Shown here: positions 16,747 to 23,167 of the stretch, piece by piece
Layout: every line of letters starts with the position of its first letter
How positions within the stretch are numbered: the first letter of the stretch is position 1
Assembly: GCA_000416315.1 (NCBI GenBank)
Contig: ASZI01000086.1
Span: forward strand, 1 to 34,722
Length of the DNA: 34,722 bases
Source of the DNA: Osedax symbiont Rs2
GTDB taxonomy: Bacteria > Pseudomonadota > Gammaproteobacteria > Pseudomonadales > Balneatricaceae
Direction of reading: 5' to 3'
Made by a program: the position numbers and the translations under genes
The notes under the pieces: generated by a model
Seen by the model: only the letters and a program-made list of their open reading frames with translations
What the model was told of the DNA's origin: nothing
Database searches by the model: none

Positions 16747-17526
16747 ATGAATGACTCTTCGACGAAACTACCAGCAGTATTGACTACAGCGGCTACTATT
16801 TTGGCTGTTAGTTTTAGCTCTTCGCTATTAGCGGCAGCTAGTTGGAAAAATGGTGATCGAATTTTCGGGCAATCCAACGATGGTTACTGGTATCCCGGAA
16901 AAATCACTAGCATTCATGCTAAGGGTTACAACGTTAAGTACGATGCCAACAGTAATGTGGTCAATGCACTAAAAGTTGCTGCCTATAGCTGGAGAACCGG
17001 TTCACAACTGCAATGTACGATGGAAGGTGCTGGCAGTCGCTATTTTAGCGGCAAGATCCTGACCACTGAAGCTTATAGTGTCTTTCGAATTCGTTTTGAT
17101 AACGGACATACCCAGTATCGAAGATCTTCTTCTTGCCGCTTTTCCGGAACCCCTTATATAGCGGTGTCCAAACCCATAGTGCAGTATAGCCCGCCGCCTC
17201 CTGGAGGAAATAATCGTAAATTTAATCCCGGGGAAGCGGTGCTTGCCTACCACAGCGGCTTTTGGTATCCAGCCACCATTACCGCGGTACGCACCCAGGA
17301 CTACAGCATAAAATTCAGTGGTGGGCTAGTATCTAATCATCAAGAATCATATTTGAGCCGTATTGTTTGGGGACAGGGAAGCCGTGTGCAATGCGACTCT
17401 AAAACAGATTCAGGCCAGACTTACTACAATGCTCAAGTCGAGGCTATCAACAATAGAGATATATGGGTGATTTACAATAACGGGGTACGCGAGAATTTTA
17501 CCCACGGTTACTGCCGGTCCAAATAG
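16747..17526 (+). CDS. secreted protein with four Tudor/Agenet-like modules
   Basis: A 259-residue exported protein. Residues 1-31 form a signal peptide, with a likely cleavage after SLLAAA. Four small beta-rich modules follow at about 33-78, 82-132, 159-206 and 208-257. Modules 1 and 3 share the pattern GxxVxAxxxGxWYPAxIxxxxxxxYxIKF, seen in Tudor and Agenet domains. Modules 2 and 4 share a different pattern and each carries a cysteine pair exactly 40 residues apart (C90/C130 and C216/C256), suggesting disulfides. The protein is thus an A-B-A-B duplication joined by a proline-rich linker (PPPPGGN). The frame opens at TTG 16711; GTG 16741 and ATG 16747 follow aaggga, and the ATG fits the signal peptide better. 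Role unknown; binding is more likely than catalysis. Confidence 0.7.
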   Translation: MNDSSTKLPAVLTTAATILAVSFSSSLLAAASWKNGDRIFGQSNDGYWYPGKITSIHAKGYNVKYDANSNVVNALKVAAYSWRTGSQLQCTMEGAGSRYFSGKILTTEAYSVFRIRFDNGHTQYRRSSSCRFSGTPYIAVSKPIVQYSPPPPGGNNRKFNPGEAVLAYHSGFWYPATITAVRTQDYSIKFSGGLVSNHQESYLSRIVWGQGSRVQCDSKTDSGQTYYNAQVEAINNRDIWVIYNNGVRENFTHGYCRSK

Positions 17527-17834
17527 CATATTGACGTAACAACGCTTAAGAGAAATGAGTATTTTGTCAGTTAAACCACAAATTGATAAAGCGCATGCCC
17601 TGCCTCACTGAATTTATCAGTTTCTAATAACCTGCTGCATTACCCGTTAGATCAAGAGCTTGCATTGACGATTAACGACATAAATACTCGCTCACAAATA
17701 TTCATCTTGCATTAAGCAGTCTTTGTTGTCATCGTTGTACTGCTCAAAAGCATAGATCAGTGTTCCCTAGACCAATAATAGACTTGTTTATCAGATGCTT
17801 AATGTTTTTACGGTTTTGAAATAGTAAACTTTTT

Positions 17835-17849
17835 GTTCTTATCAAGAAC
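17835..17849. promoter_or_regulatory. short operator-like palindrome near nuo promoter
   Basis: The sequence gttctt-atc-aagaac is a perfect dyad with 6-base arms, lying 14 bases upstream of the first TATAAT box (17864-17869). Its position overlaps where the -35 region would be, so a bound protein would affect that promoter. It does not match the FNR or ArcA consensus as I know them. Confidence 0.35.
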
Positions 17850-17891
17850 TGCGACTGAAAAAATATAATCTACTATCGGCCAGTACTGAGA

Positions 17892-17919
17892 TAGACAAAA
17901 CGCAAATTACTACTATAAT
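17892..17919 (+). promoter_or_regulatory. candidate sigma-70 promoter of the CBS-nuo operon
   Basis: TAGACA (17892-17897) and TATAAT (17914-17919) are separated by 16 bases. The predicted transcript would start near 17926, leaving a short leader before the CBS gene's ribosome site. A second TATAAT at 17864-17869, with only a weak -35 box, may be an alternative promoter. Confidence 0.5.
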
Positions 17920-17960
17920 CTACAAAGATTCATCTCATTCCCAAGTGGCAAGGAGGCCAT

Positions 17961-18380
17961 ATGTTTAGGTCGGTGAATGCTCTTGATTACATGACAGCAC
18001 AGCCTGTTGTGGTTAAACCTGATACCAATATCTTTCATGTTATCCATGAAATCATCGTCCATAAGGTCTCTGGTGCCTCTGTGGTTGATGAGGATAACAA
18101 CTTAGTAGGGATTATCTCCGAAATCGACTGTTTGCGCGCTATTCTGGATGGCAGTTATTATAATCAAGCCAATGGTACTGCCGCTGATTTCATGACTGTA
18201 GAAGTGGAAACCGTCTCTACCCCTATTGATATCTTGGCTGTGGCTAAACGTATGGTAGCTAACCAAAGGCGAAGAATCCCGGTGGTTGAAAACGGTAAAT
18301 TTGTCGGTCAGTTAAGCGTGCGCAGTATTCTTAAGGCCATTAAAGATTTTGATGTCCCAGAAGATAAGACTGAAAGATAA
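17961..18380 (+). CDS. tandem CBS-domain protein heading the complex I operon
   Basis: A 139-residue cytoplasmic protein consisting almost wholly of two CBS domains (about 8-63 and 76-132), i.e. one Bateman module. Typical features are the DYMTAQPVVVKPDT opening, the VHKVSGASVVDEDNNLVGIISEIDCL core, and the second repeat DFMTVEVETVSTPID with RRRIPVVENGKFVGQLSVRSIL. Such modules bind AMP, ATP, SAM or NAD-type nucleotides. It has a strong ribosome site (aaggagg) and lies 65 bases before nuoA on the same strand, with the likely promoters upstream of it. This suggests co-transcription with complex I and perhaps an energy-sensing role, which is inference. A 13-base tandem repeat spans its stop codon. 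Confidence 0.88.
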   Translation: MFRSVNALDYMTAQPVVVKPDTNIFHVIHEIIVHKVSGASVVDEDNNLVGIISEIDCLRAILDGSYYNQANGTAADFMTVEVETVSTPIDILAVAKRMVANQRRRIPVVENGKFVGQLSVRSILKAIKDFDVPEDKTER

Positions 18381-18394
18381 GACTGAAAGATAAG
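18362..18394 (+). repeat. 13-base tandem repeat over the CBS stop codon
   Basis: The unit agataagactgaa occurs at 18362-18374 and 18375-18387, then a partial third copy (agataag) follows to 18394. The gene's TAA stop (18378-18380) lies in the second copy. Because 13 is not a multiple of 3, loss or gain of a unit would change the C-terminal residues. Confidence 0.8.
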
Positions 18395-18445
18395 AGAAAC
18401 AGCACCAGCTCATGATTAAGTGAAAGTAGTGTTATAGGAGTCCAT

Positions 18446-18805
18446 ATGATTTCAATGGCTTTTGTCGTCTATTTTTTGGCCATTATTCTACTGACCATCA
18501 CTATGTTGGTTATATCCAGGCTGCTAAACCCGAAAGCTGTAAAGCGTAGCAACAAGCTGCCGTTTGAGTCAGGGATCGTGCCCCATGGCGATACTAACTT
18601 GCGCTGGAACGTCAATTATTTTCTGGTTGCTATTCTTTTTGTCATATTTGATATGGAGGCTGTATTTCTCTATGTCTGGGCAATCGTAGTATTGGAAACT
18701 GGCTGGCCTGCATTTTTTGCCACTTCAGTGTTTATTTTTGTACTGCTGATCGCCCTGGTTTATGAATGGCGTATGGGTGTGCTGGAATGGGGTAAAAAAC
18801 TGTAG
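18446..18805 (+). CDS. nuoA: NADH-quinone oxidoreductase subunit A
   Basis: A 119-residue membrane subunit of complex I with three transmembrane helices (about 5-27, 60-82 and 88-110). The family signature is clear: LPFESGIVPHGDTNLRWNVN in the first loop, and the acidic FDMEAVFLYVWAI in helix 2. NuoA sits at the junction of the membrane and peripheral arms next to the quinone channel. It is shorter than the E. coli protein (147), mainly at the ends. The start ATG follows aggag at 6 bases. First of thirteen contiguous nuo genes. Confidence 0.95.
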   Translation: MISMAFVVYFLAIILLTITMLVISRLLNPKAVKRSNKLPFESGIVPHGDTNLRWNVNYFLVAILFVIFDMEAVFLYVWAIVVLETGWPAFFATSVFIFVLLIALVYEWRMGVLEWGKKL

Positions 18806-18830
18806 CGACAAGTAACTCAAGGAGAGAGTC

Positions 18831-19472
18831 ATGCGCTGGAAGCTATCAAAACCACAACAATCAATTGAAAGCAGTCCAACACTTGAAGAGATTCTAGAAA
18901 AAAATATCTTAATGGCAAAGCTCGACGACTTGGTCGCCTGGGGTCGCAGCAACTCTCTGTGGCCCTTTAATTTTGGTCTCTCCTGCTGTTACGTGGAGAT
19001 GGCCACCGCCTTTACCAGTCGTCATGATATTGCCCGTTTTGGCGCAGAAGTTATCCGCGCCACCCCCCGTGAAGCCGATTTGATTGTTATATCCGGCACT
19101 CCCTTTTTAAAAATGGCTCCAGTGATCAGGCATTTATACGACCAGATACTTGAGCCACGTTGGGTCATCAGTATGGGCTCTTGTGCCAATTCCGGCGGTA
19201 TGTACGATGTTTACAGTGTCGTGCAAGGTGCCGATCGTATTTTACCTGTCGATGTCTATGTACCCGGCTGCCCTCCTCGCCCTGAAGCGCTGCTGTATGG
19301 CTTGACTGTTTTACAAGAGGCAATTAAGAACGGCGCGGATAAACAGCAAAGACCCCTGGGAAAGGTAGTCACCGCCAAGCAGATAGAAGCTTTTTCCTGC
19401 CGCAATTTACGCGATGAAAAAAACGCCCGGCGCATCGCCATGACGCAAATTGATAGTCCCGATGGAGTGTAG
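18831..19472 (+). CDS. nuoB: NADH-quinone oxidoreductase subunit B
   Basis: A 213-residue peripheral-arm subunit that holds cluster N2, the last iron-sulfur cluster before quinone. All four cluster ligands are visible: the adjacent pair C52-C53 (GLSCCYVEM), C118 (GSCANSGG) and C147 (GCPPRPE). The size matches the family (E. coli 220). A good ribosome site (aaggaga) precedes the ATG, 25 bases after nuoA. It docks with NuoCD and NuoI near the membrane. Confidence 0.96.
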   Translation: MRWKLSKPQQSIESSPTLEEILEKNILMAKLDDLVAWGRSNSLWPFNFGLSCCYVEMATAFTSRHDIARFGAEVIRATPREADLIVISGTPFLKMAPVIRHLYDQILEPRWVISMGSCANSGGMYDVYSVVQGADRILPVDVYVPGCPPRPEALLYGLTVLQEAIKNGADKQQRPLGKVVTAKQIEAFSCRNLRDEKNARRIAMTQIDSPDGV

Positions 19473-19478
19473 TGGCCG

Positions 19479-21236
19479 ATGATGACAGAGGGATCAGAGC
19501 AGCAACAATTACTGGCCGCGATCAGCCAGCAATTTGGTCAGCAGTTTATCACTGAACAGCTTAACTGTGGCCCTGCCCTGACCTGTTGGGTAGCGGCAAC
19601 TAAGCTGCAACAAGTACTGAGTTATTTGCGCGATGGGCCAGATAAATTTCTAATGTTAGTGGATCTTTATGCGGTAGATGAAAGGCTGCGCCAGCACAGC
19701 AGCGACCAACCCAACTGTGATTTTAGTATTGTCTATCAACTGTTATCAGTGCAGCACAACTTTGATATCAGGATAAAGCTGGCACTAGTGGGTGATTACC
19801 CTACCGCTGCCAGTATCTCTACACTGTGGCAAAACGCCAATTGGTACGAGCGCGAAATATGGGACATGTACGGTATTGTCTTCACCGGACACCCACTGCT
19901 AAAGAGAATCTTAACCCCGCCAACCTTTGTCGGTCATCCACTGCGCAAAGAATTTCCCTGTCGCGCCACTGAACAACCGCCTTTTAGTATGAGCGAAGAA
20001 CAACTAGAAGCAGAGCAGCAGGCACTTAAGTTTGACCCCGCTGACTGGGGAATGCGCCGTCAATCTGCTGATTCAGATTTTATGTATTTAAACCTGGGCC
20101 CCAACCATCCCAGTGTGCACGGAGTATTTCGCATAGCCTTGCAGCTTAACGGAGAGCGCATCATAGATGCCGCTCCCGATATTGGTTATCACCATCGGGG
20201 CGCAGAAAAAATCGCCGAGCGTCAGACCTGGCATGGTTTTATACCCTACACTGACCGGATCGATTACTTAGGTGGGGTAATGAATAACCTACCTTATGTT
20301 TTGGCCATAGAGCAGATGGCAAAAATTGAAGTGCCCGAGCGAGCTCAATGTATCAGAGTGATGTTATCAGAGTGTTTTCGAATTCTCAGTCATATGCTGT
20401 TTTACGGTACTTTTGCTCAAGATCTTGGCCAGCTATCAACTATCTTCTACCTGTTTATCGACCGGGAAAAATTGTTCTCCATCATCGAGGCAATTACCGG
20501 CGCGCGGATGCACCCAAGCTGGTTCAGAATAGGCGGGGGCGCTCAGGATTTACCCCGGGGCTGGGATAAAATGCTTCGCGAGTTCATCGATTATTTTCCG
20601 GCCCGTTTAGATGAGTACGATGTCCTGACTATGCAAAACTCAATCATAAAGAAACGCTCCGTCGGCATCGGTCAGTACAGCACTAAAGAAGCCCTTGAAT
20701 GGGGAGTTACCGGTGCAGGTTTAAGAGCGACAGGCATGGATTTTGACTTGCGTAAAGCCCGTCCTTACAGCGGTTACCAACAATATGAATTTGAAGTCCC
20801 CACCGCTGACAATGGAGATTGTTACGATCGATGTTGGGTGCGGGTCCAGGAGATGCGCCAGAGTTTAAAAATCATCCGCCAGTGTTTAGACAACATGCCG
20901 ACAGGTGCATATAAGGCATCACACCCTTTGACCACTCCGCCGATGATAGATAAAAGCAAACATGATATAGAAACTCAAATTCAGCATTTTCTGAATGTCA
21001 GCTGGGGGCCGGTGATGCCTGTAGAGGAATCTTTTGTCGCTGTGGAGGCCACCAAAGGAATTAACGGTTATACCTTGTACAGCGATGGATCCAATACCAG
21101 CTACAGAACTCGCATCAGAACACCTTCATTTCCCCATTTGCAAATGATACCGCATCTGTCACGTGGGGTTTTACTTCCAGACTTGATCGCTATTATCGCC
21201 AGTATCGATTTTGTTATGGCTGATGTAGACAGGTGA
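19479..21236 (+). CDS. nuoCD: NADH-quinone oxidoreductase fused subunit C/D
   Basis: A 585-residue fusion of the 30-kDa (NuoC, about 1-185) and 49-kDa (NuoD, about 195-585) subunits. The NuoC signature [19 protein letters not shown] lies before the junction. NuoD begins at [15 protein letters not shown] and has [16 protein letters not shown] and [11 protein letters not shown], which contribute the quinone-site histidine and tyrosine. The D-part C-terminus ends DVDR as in relatives. The fused gene is typical of enterobacteria, Pseudomonas and related gammaproteobacteria. Two ATGs in a row open the frame, six bases after nuoB stops. Confidence 0.96.
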   Translation: MMTEGSEQQQLLAAISQQFGQQFITEQLNCGPALTCWVAATKLQQVLSYLRDGPDKFLMLVDLYAVDERLRQHSSDQPNCDFSIVYQLLSVQHNFDIRIKLALVGDYPTAASISTLWQNANWYEREIWDMYGIVFTGHPLLKRILTPPTFVGHPLRKEFPCRATEQPPFSMSEEQLEAEQQALKFDPADWGMRRQSADSDFMYLNLGPNHPSVHGVFRIALQLNGERIIDAAPDIGYHHRGAEKIAERQTWHGFIPYTDRIDYLGGVMNNLPYVLAIEQMAKIEVPERAQCIRVMLSECFRILSHMLFYGTFAQDLGQLSTIFYLFIDREKLFSIIEAITGARMHPSWFRIGGGAQDLPRGWDKMLREFIDYFPARLDEYDVLTMQNSIIKKRSVGIGQYSTKEALEWGVTGAGLRATGMDFDLRKARPYSGYQQYEFEVPTADNGDCYDRCWVRVQEMRQSLKIIRQCLDNMPTGAYKASHPLTTPPMIDKSKHDIETQIQHFLNVSWGPVMPVEESFVAVEATKGINGYTLYSDGSNTSYRTRIRTPSFPHLQMIPHLSRGVLLPDLIAIIASIDFVMADVDR

Positions 21237-21240
21237 CTTA

Positions 21241-21813
21241 ATGACCAATAAGTTTGTAAACCAACAGCAGATTCAAACTGACAAGCAGCAGCTGCAACAG
21301 CTATTGTCGGTACAGGAAAAAAGCGAAATAGATCAGTTGTTGGCTCACTATCCTCAGCCAGGTGGCGCCTGTATCGACGCATTGGCGATAGTGCAAAAGT
21401 ATCGCGGCTGGGTCAGTGATCAGGCCATCGCCGCACTGGCTGAGCATATGGGTATCTCTCTGTCCGAGCTGGAATCGGTGGCCACTTTTTATAATCTGAT
21501 TTTTCGCCGCCCAGTGGGCCCAGTACTGATGCACCCCTGCAATGGCATCAGCTGTCAATTGTTAGGTTATAAAAAGATCCAACAGCAACTGCGGGCAGCG
21601 CTGCAGATTGAAGAGGGTGAAACCTCTGCAGATGGGCAGATAACGTTGATATCCCTGCCCTGTTTAGGCGCCTGCGATAAAGCCCCGGTGATGTTAGTTC
21701 GCGAGGCCATCAGCGATGGCCAGCCTGGCACTAGTAGCGAGAGTTTACTGGTTAATCTGCACTGCACAGAGCTAGAGCTGTTGTTACAACAATTCAAGGA
21801 GAGTGCGCTATGA
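21241..21813 (+). CDS. nuoE: NADH-quinone oxidoreductase subunit E
   Basis: A 190-residue thioredoxin-fold subunit carrying the [2Fe-2S] cluster N1a. The four ligands are present as C100, C105 (PCNGISC) and C141, C145 (PCLGAC). The helical N-terminal part with VSDQAIAALAEHMGISLSELESVATFY is typical. It is slightly longer than the E. coli protein (166), with a glutamine-rich N-terminus. It overlaps nuoF by four bases (ATGA), implying translational coupling to its dimer partner. Confidence 0.95.
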   Translation: MTNKFVNQQQIQTDKQQLQQLLSVQEKSEIDQLLAHYPQPGGACIDALAIVQKYRGWVSDQAIAALAEHMGISLSELESVATFYNLIFRRPVGPVLMHPCNGISCQLLGYKKIQQQLRAALQIEEGETSADGQITLISLPCLGACDKAPVMLVREAISDGQPGTSSESLLVNLHCTELELLLQQFKESAL

Positions 21814-23096
21814 GTGTCACTCAAGCTCCCTCTTTGCCCCTTACTCAGCATCTTAATCTGCAGCAACCGCTGGATTTATCCGCCTACCGGCAACAGGGGG
21901 GCTATTTGGGTTTCAGTGCCGCCCTGGAGCAAAGCGGCGATGCGGTGTTACAAATCATTAAAGATTCTAATCTGCGTGGTCGCGGCGGTGCTGGGTTTCC
22001 CACCGGGATGAAATGGAGTTTTGTTCCCGCAGTGACCGACAGTGCTGAGCCCAGATACTTAGTAGCCAATGCCGACGAGATGGAACCTGGTGCCTTTAAG
22101 GACCGCTGGTTAATGGAGGGCGCTCCACACCAGCTGGTTGAGGGCATGTTAATCGCCGCGCACACTATCTCTGCCAATGTCGGTTATATTTTTTTACGCA
22201 ATGAATACACACTAGCGGCGAGACGGCTGCAACAAGCTATTGATGAATGCAGAAGTGCCGGGTTACTGGGAAACAATATCCAGGGGTCGGCCATGTGTTT
22301 TGACTTGCACATACACACCAGCGCCGGCCGCTATATCTGCGGCGAAGAGACAGCCTTAATTAATGCACTGGAGGGAAAACGTGCGATCCCCAGAGCTAAG
22401 CCACCTTTTCCCCAAGTCGCAGGCCTGTGGGGCAAACCTACCATAGTCAACAACGTAGAAACTTTCTATAACTTGCCCAACATAGTGTTATTTGGTGCCC
22501 AGTGGTATCAGTCATTAGGCAGCCATGAAGATGCCGGCACTAAAATTTACGGGGTCAGCGGTCGCGTCAAACATCCGGGTCTGTGGGAGCTGCCAATGGG
22601 TACTAGCTTGCGCGAGATTATCCAACAACACGCCGGAGGCATGAGCGATGGCTATCAATTGCGCGCCTATCAGCCAGGTGGCGGCTCTACGGATTTTTTA
22701 TTGCCGGAGCATTTAGACACACCGATGGACTACAACAGTATCGGCGCAGTAGGAAGCCGTATGGGCACTGGCACAGTGATTGTCCTGGACGATAAAAACT
22801 GCCCCGTAGATATGATCTTAAACTTAGTCTCGTTCTTTGCACAAGAATCCTGCGGCTGGGGCACTCCCTGTCGCGAGGGCTTGCCCAGTGCCAGTTATCT
22901 ACTCGGGGAGATAGAAAATGGTCGGGGAAAAATGTCTGATTTAGATTATCTGCAAGACATTGTGCAACTTGTCAGCTTTGGCAATACTTTTTGTGCACTG
23001 GCCCCGGGGGCAGCAGAACCTCTACAGAGCGGACTAAAATTTTTTCAACGCGAATTTGAACAACATATTCAACAACAGTGCTGTCCATACAAATAA
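21810..23096 (+). CDS. nuoF: NADH-quinone oxidoreductase subunit F, lacking one N3 ligand
   Basis: A 428-residue subunit that binds NADH, FMN and the [4Fe-4S] cluster N3. The glycine-rich nucleotide loop GRGGAGFPTGMKW (57-69), NADEMEPGAFKDR (87-99), and ICGEETALINALEG (176-189) are intact. The N3 motif, ESCGWCTPC in E. coli, reads E346-S-C348-G-W-G351-T-P-C354 here, and the fourth ligand is C395 (TFCALAPGA). So the middle cysteine is glycine, coded GGC at 22860-22862 where TGC is expected. The rest of the protein is normal in length and conservation, arguing against a pseudogene. Either a base error or a real three-cysteine N3 site explains this. It starts within the nuoE stop. Confidence 0.95.
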   Translation: MSVTQAPSLPLTQHLNLQQPLDLSAYRQQGGYLGFSAALEQSGDAVLQIIKDSNLRGRGGAGFPTGMKWSFVPAVTDSAEPRYLVANADEMEPGAFKDRWLMEGAPHQLVEGMLIAAHTISANVGYIFLRNEYTLAARRLQQAIDECRSAGLLGNNIQGSAMCFDLHIHTSAGRYICGEETALINALEGKRAIPRAKPPFPQVAGLWGKPTIVNNVETFYNLPNIVLFGAQWYQSLGSHEDAGTKIYGVSGRVKHPGLWELPMGTSLREIIQQHAGGMSDGYQLRAYQPGGGSTDFLLPEHLDTPMDYNSIGAVGSRMGTGTVIVLDDKNCPVDMILNLVSFFAQESCGWGTPCREGLPSASYLLGEIENGRGKMSDLDYLQDIVQLVSFGNTFCALAPGAAEPLQSGLKFFQREFEQHIQQQCCPYK

Positions 23097-23167
23097 ACGC
23101 AGCTGATAATTTCTGCGCAGTTAGTCAGCAAAGTAAAAGTTAGTTTATAAAATCATGGGGTTGAAGC

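Larger units (their letters stand above)
17527..17960 (+). other. upstream region of the CBS-nuo operon
   Basis: About 430 bases without a supportable gene. The right half holds the likely promoters of the complex I operon: two TATAAT boxes 50 bases apart, each followed by ctac, and a short palindrome upstream of the first. The left half contains only an 18-codon frame (ATG at 17556) that I do not call. Confidence 0.5.

Noticed and set aside
1..17960. Anti-phage defence or toxin-antitoxin system in the accessory zone
   Set aside because: I looked for restriction, CRISPR, CBASS, retron, toxin-antitoxin and similar signatures and found none. The CPBP protease alone is not evidence of abortive infection.
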